Assembly: GCF_021352225.1 (NCBI RefSeq)
Contig: NZ_JAAUVI010000001.1
Span: forward strand, 310,001 to 374,000
Direction: 5' to 3'
Origin: Methylobacterium sp. C25
GTDB lineage: Bacteria; Pseudomonadota; Alphaproteobacteria; Rhizobiales; Beijerinckiaceae
DNA length: 64,000 bases
The notes beneath the pieces are model-generated. The model made no database searches and had not been told where the DNA came from. It saw only the letters and a program-made list of their open reading frames with translations. Positions 54,732-63,174 of this stretch are shown here, piece by piece (the stretch's first letter is position 1; each line of letters begins with the position of its first letter). The translations under genes and the position numbers were made by a program.

Positions 54732-56402
54732 TCAGGCGGTCACCGCGGCCCGCTCCTCCGCCACCACTCGTCCGCCTGCAATCCGCACGACCCGGTCGGC
54801 CGCATCGAAATAGCGATCGTCGTGGGAGATCACGACGATCGTCTTTCCCAGCCGCTGCAGGTCGGGCAGCAATTCGCGGTAGAAGATGCCGCGGAACGTC
54901 GGGTCCTGGTCGGCGGCCCATTCGTCGAAGACGAGGACCGGACGACCCTCGAGCCAGGCGTTGAGCAGGGCGAGGCGTTTGCGCTGGCCGGTCGAGAGAT
55001 CGACGGTGCTGAGAACCCCGTCGTTCACGCTGACCTTGTGGGCGACCTCGAGACGCTCGAGGTAGCGGTTGGCCTCGGGCGGCACGTCGGCATCCGAGCC
55101 GACGAGATCCTCGAACAGGTAGTAATCCGAGAACACCGTGGTGAAGAGCTGGCGGTAGGCGTCACGCGTCTCCGCCGTGACCGGTACCCCGTCGAGCAGC
55201 AGGCCCCCCGAAGCCGGCTCGTAGAGGGCGAGCAGCAGCTTGATCAGCGTGGTCTTTCCCGAGCCGTTCTCGCCGACGACGAAGACGATCTCGCCGGCCC
55301 GGATCTCCAGGTCGACCGGGCCGAGAACGAAGGGCGCCGCGTCGCCGGAGGCCGGAAAGGCGTAGGAGGCCTGGCGAAGGGTGATCGAACGAATCTGCTT
55401 GCTCGTCTCCGGCTCCGGAGAATGGAGCGAGCTGAGCAGTCCTTGCTCGGGGTTCGAGAACTGCGCCGTGAGATCGTTGACCCGGCGCAGGGCCACCAGG
55501 GTTCGGCTCATGGCCGGCAGAGCGCTGATGATCTGGTCCACGGGTCCGCGCATGTAGAGCAGCACCAGTACGAAGCCGCTGGCGGCCGAAGCCTCCATGT
55601 CGGTCCAGACCCATTGGCGCAGCCCGAGCACGAGGCCGATCACGAGAAAGAACAGAGCCGTGCCGAAGGCCCGGGCCGAAACGAACAGGGTGATGGCGCT
55701 GATCTGCTTCTCGCAGATCCAGTCGATGGTGGCATTGAGCTGGCCGGCATAGATGCGGCGGCGCCGGCCGCGATGGATGCGCAACTCCTTCGCGCCCTCG
55801 GCGATGGCGCGATAGTTCTTCTGCAGCCGGTCCTCGCCGTCGCGGGCGGCGTGGAAGCCGAGAACGCCCCGCACCTGCGCCCAGGCCTGCACCGCGACGC
55901 CGATCACCACAGCCAGTGCCACCACCGCGAACATCGGCAGCGAAAGCATGGCGAGATAGATCAGGCAGCCGATGCTGATGGTGAGCGAGACGGCGAAGCT
56001 CGACAGCACGAAGGCGAAATCGCTGATCGTGTCGACGTCGTGAGTGAGCACCGGGATCAGGCGGTGGCTGCGGTAGCGCTCCAGCGCTTCGATCGGTGCC
56101 GCAAGGATGCGCGCCGCGAGCGCCTTGCGCAGGGCCGCGATGATGCGCTGGCCGACGAAATTCGTGCCGATATCGGAGCCGATCGAGCCAATCAGGGCCA
56201 GGATGCAGAGCCCCGCGAAGGCGAGCACCAGCGCCGAACCCTGATCCGGCCCCGCATGCAGCCCTCGATTGACGACGGCGAGGAGCCCGGCGACGCTGAG
56301 GCCGCCCACCCCACCGAGCACGGCGCAACCCGCGATCAGCGGCGCATAGGGCCGCATCAGTCCGAACACGGAAGCGTCGGGCGCACCGCGAGATGTCATC
56401 AT
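54732..56402 (-). CDS. PvdE/SyrD-type cyclic peptide/siderophore export ABC transporter
   Basis: A 556-aa half-transporter with fused membrane and ATPase domains. Six helices span ~15-300. The ATPase has Walker A GENGSGKTT (~372-380), the signature LSTGQRKRLALLNAW and the diagnostic Walker B extension VFDEWAADQDP. Relatives export pyoverdine or peptide intermediates. This one may export a siderophore or other peptide, but its biosynthetic genes are outside the window. I choose ATG 56402; a GTG at 56417 is also possible. Confidence 0.88.
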   Translation of the reverse strand: MMTSRGAPDASVFGLMRPYAPLIAGCAVLGGVGGLSVAGLLAVVNRGLHAGPDQGSALVLAFAGLCILALIGSIGSDIGTNFVGQRIIAALRKALAARILAAPIEALERYRSHRLIPVLTHDVDTISDFAFVLSSFAVSLTISIGCLIYLAMLSLPMFAVVALAVVIGVAVQAWAQVRGVLGFHAARDGEDRLQKNYRAIAEGAKELRIHRGRRRRIYAGQLNATIDWICEKQISAITLFVSARAFGTALFFLVIGLVLGLRQWVWTDMEASAASGFVLVLLYMRGPVDQIISALPAMSRTLVALRRVNDLTAQFSNPEQGLLSSLHSPEPETSKQIRSITLRQASYAFPASGDAAPFVLGPVDLEIRAGEIVFVVGENGSGKTTLIKLLLALYEPASGGLLLDGVPVTAETRDAYRQLFTTVFSDYYLFEDLVGSDADVPPEANRYLERLEVAHKVSVNDGVLSTVDLSTGQRKRLALLNAWLEGRPVLVFDEWAADQDPTFRGIFYRELLPDLQRLGKTIVVISHDDRYFDAADRVVRIAGGRVVAEERAAVTA

Positions 56403-56530
56403 GGGGTGTCCCGTCACGAGGCGGCGCTGGCCGCCTCAAGTCGGACCGGGGAGTACAGAGCCGGCGGCGGCGCGGCAAGGTCAGTCGGGCGCGAGGGTCG
56501 GATTGAGTTCATTTCCGGCACTAACTAGCG

Positions 56531-56544
56531 ATGTAGTTCTACAT
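56531..56544. promoter_or_regulatory. Palindrome between the exporter and sigma-factor genes
   Basis: ATGTAG-TT-CTACAT is a perfect 14-bp palindrome in an AT-rich block, about 100 nt before the sigma-factor ATG and 130 nt before the exporter ATG. It shares the 10-mer GTAGTTCTAC with the palindrome at 1154-1163. A metalloregulator site is plausible, but the consensus does not match a classical Fur box. Confidence 0.45.
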
Positions 56545-56643
56545 TGGAATAAGTATAATTTGTGTATTTTGACCAAATCGTAGGGGCCGGATTGCCATTT
56601 CTTCTTGTTGAATACGGAAAATTGCGCTGGTAGACCCGGCGCG

Positions 56644-57318
56644 ATGAACAAACTCGGCAACCAGGCGGCCCTGAGCGGGTTTTCCGTGCGACCATCGCCT
56701 CTCGATCGCAGCATCGGCGGGCGCTCCGTGCGGCCGGCGCGGAAGCGCTTGCCCGCAAACGACGCCGTGCCGGCAATGCCACCCAGCCTTCCGAAACAGG
56801 ATCTCCTCGATCTGCTGCTCGCCGACCGCGCGCGTTTCGTCGAGGTAGCGTACCGCATCCTGAAGTGCCGGGCCAAGGCCGAGGACGTGGTGCAGGATGC
56901 TGCCCTGCGGATCTGGCAGAACGGACCAGGCCCCGAGTTGCACAGCCCCGCCGGCTATCTGCGCCGGATGATCCGCAACCTCGCCATCGACGCCGTCCGC
57001 CAGGTCGGGCTCGAATGCCGCCTGCTTGCGCCGATCGGCGATGCCGACGAGGCGGCGAGCCCGTGCCCCTGCCCGCACGAGCGCATGGAGGCCTGCCAGG
57101 CGCTGAAGGCCGTGCTCGCGGCACTCGATCAGGCGCCCGCGCGCATGCGGAACGCGATCCTCGCCCATCGCCTCGACGGGGTGCCCCAGAAGACCATCGC
57201 GGCCGAGAACGGCGTCTCGCCGACGCTCGTGAACTTCATGATCCGCGACGCGACCGCCCTCTGCCGCAAGGCGCTCGAAGACGAGGGTCCAGTGGCGCAC
57301 GAGGCCGTGGCCGCGTAA
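56644..57318 (+). CDS. FecI-type ECF sigma factor
   Basis: A 224-aa extracytoplasmic-function sigma factor. Region 2 includes FVEVAYRILKCRAKAEDVVQDAALRIWQ and GYLRRMIRNLAIDAVRQ, and region 4 includes MRNAILAHRLDGVPQKTIAAENGVSPTLVNFMIRDA. This group directs iron- and siderophore-uptake genes. No FecR anti-sigma gene is adjacent. The downstream SIP gene starts 43 nt later on the same strand. The N-terminal ~50 residues are atypical, so ATG 56776 might be the real start. Confidence 0.85.
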   Translation: MNKLGNQAALSGFSVRPSPLDRSIGGRSVRPARKRLPANDAVPAMPPSLPKQDLLDLLLADRARFVEVAYRILKCRAKAEDVVQDAALRIWQNGPGPELHSPAGYLRRMIRNLAIDAVRQVGLECRLLAPIGDADEAASPCPCPHERMEACQALKAVLAALDQAPARMRNAILAHRLDGVPQKTIAAENGVSPTLVNFMIRDATALCRKALEDEGPVAHEAVAA

Positions 57319-57361
57319 GGCTCCGCCGACCCTCGAGACCAGCGGCCGGGACCCCATCCGC

Positions 57362-58414
57362 ATGCCCGTCACCGAAACCGACATCGCGCTCACCGACCCG
57401 GCCACGCTCGCCGCCCGGCTGATCGAGCACATGGTCGAGCACGAGGTCGTGTTCGAGACGCGCGGCGTCAGTACCGTGGCCGATCTCGGCCGCGGCACCG
57501 GCACGCTTACCGTATCGGCGCGCGCACTAAACGTGCGCGTCGAGGCGGAGGATGCGGGCGATCTGGAGATGTTCCGCTCGGTCTTCGCCCAGCACATCGT
57601 CGAGTTCGCCGAAGAGCCGCTGGAGATCCGCTGGACGGGCCTCGGCGAAAGCCCCGACGCCTTCGCCAATTTCCGGGAGATCCGGCTGGTCTCCGCGGAG
57701 GATCTGACGCCTCATCTGCGCCGCTTGCGCTTCAGCGGCCCCGACCTCGCGCGCTTCGCCAGCGACGAGGACCTGCACGTGCGGCTCTACTTCCCGCCGG
57801 AGGGTCTTGCCGAGCCGGAATGGCCGAGGCCCGGCCCGGACGGGCGCACGCTCTGGCCCGCGGATGACCGCAAGCCGACGCCGCGCTACTACACGATCCG
57901 CCGGATCGACCTGTCGGCGGGCACCCTCGACATCGACTTCGTGCTCCACGCCGATGCCGGCCCCGGCTCGGCCTTCGCGGAGACGGCGCAGCCGGGCGCG
58001 CGGCTCGGCATGGTCGGCCCGCTCGGGCGGACGGTGCGCCCGGCCTCCTGGCACCTGCTGGCGGGATGCGAGACGGCGCTGCCGGCCATCGCCCGCATCC
58101 TCGAAGGCATGGCGCCGGACGCCCGTGGCGAAGTGTTCCTGGAGGTCGCCGGACCGGAGGAGGAGATCCCGCTCGCGAAGCCCGCAGGCGTCGCCCTGCG
58201 CTGGCTTCACCGCGACAGCGCACCGGCCGGGTCTCAGGAGCGGCTGCTCGCCGCGCTCACCGCGGCATCCTGGCCGGACGGGGCCGAGCCCTTCATCTGG
58301 ATCGGCTGCGAATTCTCCATCGCCAAGGCCCTGCGCCGGCACTTCGAGAAGGAGCGCGGGCTGCCGAAGGAGCGGCAGCTCATCGTGGGCTACTGGTCGG
58401 TCGACGACGACTGA
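57362..58414 (+). CDS. DUF2218-siderophore-interacting protein fusion
   Basis: A 350-aa protein combining an N-terminal DUF2218 domain (~15-90, LAARLIEHMVEHEVVFETRG...HIVEFAEE) with a ferric-siderophore reductase of the SIP family (~100-350). The FAD-binding stretch RYYTIRRIDLSAGTLDIDFVLHADAGPGSAFAETAQPGARLGMVGPLG and the C-terminal IWIGCEFSIAKALRRHF are seen. It probably releases iron from the imported chelate inside the cell. The gene is downstream of the sigma factor. The fhuB stop lies 4 nt away on the other strand. Confidence 0.88.
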   Translation: MPVTETDIALTDPATLAARLIEHMVEHEVVFETRGVSTVADLGRGTGTLTVSARALNVRVEAEDAGDLEMFRSVFAQHIVEFAEEPLEIRWTGLGESPDAFANFREIRLVSAEDLTPHLRRLRFSGPDLARFASDEDLHVRLYFPPEGLAEPEWPRPGPDGRTLWPADDRKPTPRYYTIRRIDLSAGTLDIDFVLHADAGPGSAFAETAQPGARLGMVGPLGRTVRPASWHLLAGCETALPAIARILEGMAPDARGEVFLEVAGPEEEIPLAKPAGVALRWLHRDSAPAGSQERLLAALTAASWPDGAEPFIWIGCEFSIAKALRRHFEKERGLPKERQLIVGYWSVDDD

Positions 58415-58418
58415 ACGT

Positions 58419-60425
58419 CTACCGCCGCCTGAGCAGCCACATCAGGTACGGGCCGCCGATGATGGTGGCCAGCAGCCCCGACGGCACCTGATACGGGAAG
58501 ATGATCACGCGCCCCGCCCAGTCGGCGAAGGTCATGAGCAGCGCCCCGAGGATCACCGCGCCCACGAGATGATGCAGCGCCCGCTGCAGGCCCATCAGGC
58601 GGGCCATATGCGGCGCCATCAGGCCGACGAAGCTCAGCGGGCCGACGACGAGGGTCGCGGCCGCTGTCATCAGCGCGGTAACGCTCATGATGATCAGACG
58701 GCAGCGGCCGACATGCAGGCCGACGGCGCGGGCGGTCGGATCACCGAGCGGCAGGATGTCGAGCCAGCGCGAGAGCAGCGGCGTCAACGCCAGGAGCATC
58801 GCGGCGACGCCGAGAAAGAGCGCGGCCTCGCTGCCGGTGACCTGATAGGTCGAGCCGGCGAGCCAGGTCAGCAGCAGCCCGACGCGCGGATCACCGGTGG
58901 CCATCGCCACGGCGACGATCGCGCCGAAGGCCGCGCTGGTGGCGACACCCGCGAGCAGCAGCCGTTCCGGCGCGAAGGCGGAGCGGCGCCCGAGCAGGAG
59001 GATTCCGAACAGCACGGCGAAGGCACCGAGCCCGCCCGCCACGATCTGGACGCCGCGCGAGGGCGCGGCCGTCGCGAAGATCGCGATGATGACGCCCATG
59101 GCAGCACCCGAGGACACGCCGAGCACCTCCGGCGCGGCCATCGGGTTGCCCATCATCCGCTGCAGCAGCGTCCCCGCTGCGGCGAGCAGCGCGCCGGCAG
59201 CGAGTGCGGCGGCGGTGCGCGGCCAGCGCCAGGGCCACATCTCCTCGATGCCGGCGAGGCCAGCCCAATGCCAGCCGTCGGGGCCGTTCGAGAAGGCGAG
59301 CGCGCCCCAGAGCACCAGGGCAAGCGCCGCGAGGCTCAAGGTCAGCAGCAGGCCGCCGCGGGCGACGCGCGGTGCGACCGGCGGCGGCTCGGGCCGCCAC
59401 AGGGTGCCGGTGCGCAGGCGCGGCAGCAGGATCAGCAGCATCGGCGCGCCGAGCAGCGCAGTCGCGGCACCGGTGGGAATCTCGCGGTAGCCGGTGGGGA
59501 TCAGCAGGACGAGCCCGTCGGTCAGCCAGAGCAAACCGGCCCCGCAGAGCGGCGCCCAGATCAGCCGGTCGCGGAATTTTCGCGCGCCGGCCAGCGTCAC
59601 GAGTGCCGGCGCGGCAAGCCCGACGAAGCCGATCACGCCGGAGACCGTCACCACCGCCGCGCTCAGCGCAACGGCGACGACGAGCGCTGCCAGCCGCGCC
59701 CCGGTCAGGCCGAGACCGAGATTGCGCGCGGTCTCGTCGTCGAGCCCCAATAGGGTCAGCGGCCTGATCATCAGCGCGATCAGAACCGCGGCTCCGGCGA
59801 GGCGCGGTGCCAGGTAGAGCACGTTCTCCCAACCCTGCTGCGTCAGGAAGCCCGCACCCCAGATGTAGATGCCGATCAGGTAGTCGCGGTGGAAGATGCC
59901 CAGCGAGCTGGCGATGGCGCCGCAATAGAGCGTCACGATCAGGCCGGCGAGGACGAGTGAGACCGGCGACAGCGCCCGGTTCCAGGCGAGCCCGAACACG
60001 AACAGGATCGCCAGCGCCGCTCCAGCGAGCGCCACCCATTCCTTGCCGAAAACGAAGAGCCAGGGCGCCCAGAGCGTCGCCGCCGACAAGGCGAGGCTCG
60101 CTCCGGCCGAGACGCCGAGCGTCGTCGGCTCGGCCAGCGGATTGCGCAGCACCTGCTGGCAGACCGTGCCCGCGAGGCCGAGCCCGGCCCCGCACAGGAT
60201 CGCGACCATGATGCGCGGCAGCACCGTGTAATGCAGAAGCATCTGGCGGGTGTCGGTGACGTCCGGATCGAAAAACCCGGCGCGCCACTGGTCGTAGGGC
60301 AAGCGCAGGCTGAGGTCGCGGAAAGCCAGCGCCGCCGCGGCGGCAAGCAGCCCGATGACGATCAGCGCCGGCAGCCGCCAGCTGCCTTCGGACACGCGCA
60401 CGACGGGACCGTTCACGCCGTGCAT
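58419..60425 (-). CDS. fhuB: Iron-hydroxamate-type ABC permease, fused FhuB
   Basis: A 668-aa permease made of two fused FecCD-like domains (~1-340 and ~345-668), each with about ten helices. Key repeats are LPRIMVAILCGAGLGLAGTVCQQVLRNPLAEPTTLGVSAGASLAL and the second-half RTAAALAAGALLAAAGTLLQRMMGNPMAAPEVLGVSSGAAMG. This double length is typical of FhuB. It follows fhuD by 97 nt in a fhuC-fhuD-fhuB operon on the minus strand. Confidence 0.93.
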   Translation of the reverse strand: MHGVNGPVVRVSEGSWRLPALIVIGLLAAAAALAFRDLSLRLPYDQWRAGFFDPDVTDTRQMLLHYTVLPRIMVAILCGAGLGLAGTVCQQVLRNPLAEPTTLGVSAGASLALSAATLWAPWLFVFGKEWVALAGAALAILFVFGLAWNRALSPVSLVLAGLIVTLYCGAIASSLGIFHRDYLIGIYIWGAGFLTQQGWENVLYLAPRLAGAAVLIALMIRPLTLLGLDDETARNLGLGLTGARLAALVVAVALSAAVVTVSGVIGFVGLAAPALVTLAGARKFRDRLIWAPLCGAGLLWLTDGLVLLIPTGYREIPTGAATALLGAPMLLILLPRLRTGTLWRPEPPPVAPRVARGGLLLTLSLAALALVLWGALAFSNGPDGWHWAGLAGIEEMWPWRWPRTAAALAAGALLAAAGTLLQRMMGNPMAAPEVLGVSSGAAMGVIIAIFATAAPSRGVQIVAGGLGAFAVLFGILLLGRRSAFAPERLLLAGVATSAAFGAIVAVAMATGDPRVGLLLTWLAGSTYQVTGSEAALFLGVAAMLLALTPLLSRWLDILPLGDPTARAVGLHVGRCRLIIMSVTALMTAAATLVVGPLSFVGLMAPHMARLMGLQRALHHLVGAVILGALLMTFADWAGRVIIFPYQVPSGLLATIIGGPYLMWLLRRR

Positions 60426-60522
60426 CGAAACGAGCTCGCGGGCTGGACGAAACGCCCGTCATTGCGCGCCGAAGGCGAAGCAATCACGGCTGTCTGGTGA
60501 CCGGGGATCGGCGGCACCGCTG

Positions 60523-61401
60523 TCACGACGCCCCCAACGGCAATTTCTCCACCAGCAGCCTGGCGAAGCGATCGGCCGAGGGGAGGCCGCCGTAGAACAG
60601 GATGTCGGAGAGGATGGTGACGCGGTTTTCGCGCATCATCGGCAGGGCGCGCCAGAGCGGGCGGTATTTCATCAGCAATTCGGGATTCGGCACGCGGGCC
60701 GAGAGGATGCAGAGGCGGGTGTCCGGCGCCAGCCCGGCGAGCACGTCGAGGCCGACCGTGGCGTGGCCATAGATACTGGTCGAGCCGGTGAAGGCGTTCT
60801 TGATGCCGACCCGATCGAGCACGTCCTGGTAGAGGCTGTTGGCACCGAAGACGAGGGCGCGGTTGCCGAAGATGTCGCTGACGAGGCAGAGCGGGCCGCC
60901 GCGATAGGCGGCCAGCTTTTCCGCCGCCGAGGCCATGCGGGCATCCCAGCCGGCTAGATAAGCCTGCGCCACGTCCTCCCGGCAAAGCCGCTGAGCCAGC
61001 GCGACCGTCGAGGGGCGAGACACGTCGAGCGGTCTCTTGCCGGGGGCGAGGGCCTGGAAATCCACCACCGGCGCGATCCGCTCCAGCGTTGTCCGGGCGA
61101 CCTGCACGCCGGTCTCGTTGACGATGAAATGCGGCGCGAGACGCTTCATCAACTCGAGATTGGGCTCGGAGCGCAGCCCCAGTTCGCGCGTCTCCGGCGG
61201 CACGGCCGGCTCGACCACGAGGTTGCGATAGCGTTCGATCTCGGGCAGCGCGAGCGGTGCGATGCCGAGGGCGAGAAGGGCCTGCACGCCAGCCCAGCCG
61301 ACGGCGATCACACGAGCGGATTGATCGTCGGCGGCAGCGCGACCCGTCGCGGCGAGCAGGGCCGCGGAGCCAGCCAGAAAGGCGCGGCGTGAGGTGGTCA
61401 C
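60523..61401 (-). CDS. fhuD: Iron-siderophore ABC substrate-binding protein FhuD, GTG start, Tat signal
   Basis: A 292-aa periplasmic siderophore-binding protein. The twin-arginine leader TTSRRAFLAGSAALLAATGRAAA is at residues 2-24. RVIAVGWAGVQALLALGIAPLALPEIERYR starts the mature fold. The GTG (61399-61401) overlaps the fhuC stop by GTGA, which settles the start and indicates coupled translation. It delivers ferric chelates to FhuBC. Confidence 0.92.
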   Translation of the reverse strand: MTTSRRAFLAGSAALLAATGRAAADDQSARVIAVGWAGVQALLALGIAPLALPEIERYRNLVVEPAVPPETRELGLRSEPNLELMKRLAPHFIVNETGVQVARTTLERIAPVVDFQALAPGKRPLDVSRPSTVALAQRLCREDVAQAYLAGWDARMASAAEKLAAYRGGPLCLVSDIFGNRALVFGANSLYQDVLDRVGIKNAFTGSTSIYGHATVGLDVLAGLAPDTRLCILSARVPNPELLMKYRPLWRALPMMRENRVTILSDILFYGGLPSADRFARLLVEKLPLGAS

Positions 61402-62174
61402 AGCGCCACGCTGACCGGCTGGCCGTTCTCGGGGTGGCGCAGCACGGCCATGGGCACGTCGTAGATCGCCCTGAGCGCCTCTTCGGTCATCAGCTCGGCA
61501 CAGGGGCCGCGCCGGATGAGCCGGCCGGTATGCAGGGCGATCAGCTCGTCGCAGAAGCGGGCGGCCATGTTGACGTCGTGCAGCACGACCACGACGCTCG
61601 GCCCCCGCTCGGCCAGCCGCCGCACGAGGCGCAACACCTGGAGCTGGTGGCCGATATCGAGGGCCGAGGTGGGCTCGTCGAGCAACATGCAGGACGCGTC
61701 CTGGGCCACTAGCATCGCCAGCCAGACGCGCTGACGCTCGCCGCCCGACAGGCTGTCGACGAGACGGTCGGCGAAGGGCTCGACCTCGGTGAGCCGCATC
61801 GCCTCCTCGACCTTGGCGCGGTCGGCCTCGCCGAAACGGCCGAGCGCCCCGTGCCACGGGTAGCGGCCGAGTCCGACCAGCTCGCGCACGGTGAGGCCGG
61901 TGGCCGCCGGGGGCTGTTGCGGCAGGTAGGCGACCTTGCGCGCGAATTCCCGGCGGTTCCAGGAATTCAGCGGTTTGTCCTCGAAATGGATGGTGCCCCC
62001 GCTCGGGTCCTGCTGACGGGCGAGCAACTTCAGCAGGGTCGACTTGCCCGAGCCATTGTGCCCGATCAGGCCATAGACGCGGCCCCGCTCCAGCGTGGCG
62101 CTCACCGGCTGCAGGAGGGTGCGGCCCTCGACTGCGAAGGTGAGATTGTCGAACTGGAAGAGAGGAGCGCTCAT
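61398..62174 (-). CDS. fhuC: Iron-siderophore ABC ATPase FhuC
   Basis: A 258-aa ATP-binding subunit of iron-chelate import. Walker A is IGHNGSGKST (~38-47), Q-loop YLPQQPPAATGLTVRELVGLGRYPW, signature LSGGERQRVWLAMLVAQ (~139) and Walker B CMLLDEPTSALD (~158). It lies at the head of the coupled fhuC-fhuD-fhuB operon. The frame continues upstream to 62276 but the family begins at ATG 62174 (MSAPLFQFDN). Confidence 0.94.
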   Translation of the reverse strand: MSAPLFQFDNLTFAVEGRTLLQPVSATLERGRVYGLIGHNGSGKSTLLKLLARQQDPSGGTIHFEDKPLNSWNRREFARKVAYLPQQPPAATGLTVRELVGLGRYPWHGALGRFGEADRAKVEEAMRLTEVEPFADRLVDSLSGGERQRVWLAMLVAQDASCMLLDEPTSALDIGHQLQVLRLVRRLAERGPSVVVVLHDVNMAARFCDELIALHTGRLIRRGPCAELMTEEALRAIYDVPMAVLRHPENGQPVSVAL

Positions 62175-62648
62175 CGGGCGGTCTCGTGAAAATGGGAAGG
62201 CACGTCCTGCGATCGGCGATGTCCCGCACCACTCACGCCGTTGCCCTCTCGAATCCCTGTGCCAGCGCCTTCGCAATCTCGCGCTGCGCCGTCAACGCAT
62301 CGTCCGTGATGCTTCGCATGCGCAGGAACTCATCGCCACTGGAGCTCGACCGCACGAGTCCGCCGGCGCGTGCCGGAGGTGTGGGGTCACGATTGAGACG
62401 CGCAGCCGGGCACGGAATTTAGAGTCGGCCGTTCTTTTCGGATCGGGGGGACCCGTTCCGGCCATGTCAGAACGGTGATGCGGCATTGCCGAGATGTCGC
62501 AGCTCCGCCGGGATCACTGCCGCAATCTCGGCCGCAAGTCGCGCCATCTGCTGCAGCCGCAGGCGCCGCCGATGCGGAAAGCCGGTTGCACGAGACGTGC
62601 TTGCGATGACGGACCTGCCCGTCCACGTCGACCGACCCTGAGGACCCG
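62175..62648. other. Intergenic region upstream of fhuC
   Basis: About 470 nt. Contains a possible 40-codon frame on the minus strand (62233-62355). No recognisable Fur box, Irr/ICE box or riboswitch. The promoters of fhuC and of the PCuAC-like gene must lie here. Confidence 0.5.
62233..62355 (-). CDS. Possible 40-aa protein preceding fhuC
   Basis: A GTG-initiated frame giving a serine-rich start (MRSSSSGDEFLRMRS) and an amphipathic helix DDALTAQREIAKALAQGFERA up to the stop. GGCGGA lies upstream of the GTG. It would be the first gene of the fhuCDB transcript, 58 nt ahead of fhuC. No family known. It may be chance. Confidence 0.3.
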   Translation of the reverse strand: MRSSSSGDEFLRMRSITDDALTAQREIAKALAQGFERATA

Positions 62649-63122
62649 ATGAGACAGACACCCACCACGCTTCTCGCGATGACCCTGGCCCTCATCCTCG
62701 GCGGTCCGGGCGCCGCGCTTGCAGCGGATGCCGAGATCGGCCCGTTCAAGATCTCCAACGCCCACGCACCGGCCACGGCCGAGGGTGCCAAGGACGCGCC
62801 CGGTTATTTCACCGTCACCAATACCGGCAGCGCCCCCGACACCCTGATCGGCGGCTCCTTCGCCGACGCCAACCGCCTCGCCATCGTGTCCGGCGCAGGA
62901 AAGGCGACCCGCGACATCCCGGGCGGCCTCGTGATCAAGCCGGGCGAGACCATCACCCTCTCGCCGAGCGGGCCACACATCATGTTCGTCGGGCTGATCG
63001 GCTCACTCGAGCCCGGCCTGACCGCACAGAGCATCCTGCACTTCGAGAAGGCGGGGACCGGTGTGGTGGAATTCACGGTCGAAGGCGGAGCGCCGAAGGC
63101 GGCCAGACGCCACAAGCACTGA
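62649..63122 (+). CDS. PCu(A)C-like periplasmic copper chaperone
   Basis: A 157-aa exported protein of the PCuAC family. A signal peptide (1-25, LALILGGPGAALA) is followed by a cupredoxin-like domain: DAPGYFTVTNTGSAPDTLIGGSFAD, GGLVIKPGETITLSPSGPHIMFVGL with the H-x-M copper pair. The first Met/His ligand segment is replaced by ANRLAIVSG, so copper affinity may be reduced. C-terminal RRHKH adds a histidine tail. No cytochrome oxidase assembly genes are in view. Confidence 0.82.
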   Translation: MRQTPTTLLAMTLALILGGPGAALAADAEIGPFKISNAHAPATAEGAKDAPGYFTVTNTGSAPDTLIGGSFADANRLAIVSGAGKATRDIPGGLVIKPGETITLSPSGPHIMFVGLIGSLEPGLTAQSILHFEKAGTGVVEFTVEGGAPKAARRHKH

Positions 63123-63140
63123 CCGACAGCCGCTGGTCTC

Positions 63141-63163
63141 ATTCCGGGCCCACGGCCCGGAAT
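63141..63163. repeat. Intergenic 10-bp palindrome with CAC loop
   Basis: ATTCCGGGCC (63141-63150) and GGCCCGGAAT (63154-63163) form a perfect stem between the convergent PCuAC-like and DUF2778 genes. It may serve as a shared transcription stop, although no T-run follows. Similar CATTCCGGG-style elements are familiar from Hyphomicrobiales spacers. Confidence 0.6.
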
Positions 63164-63174
63164 GACGGCATCGA

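Noticed and set aside
54822..56528. 568-codon frame antisense to the ABC exporter
   Set aside because: Overlaps the clearly coding PvdE-like gene; composition typical of a shadow frame.
57807..59753. 648-codon frame overlapping the SIP gene and antisense to fhuB
   Set aside because: Covers two well-supported genes; Arg/Gln/Ala-rich with no recognisable fold.
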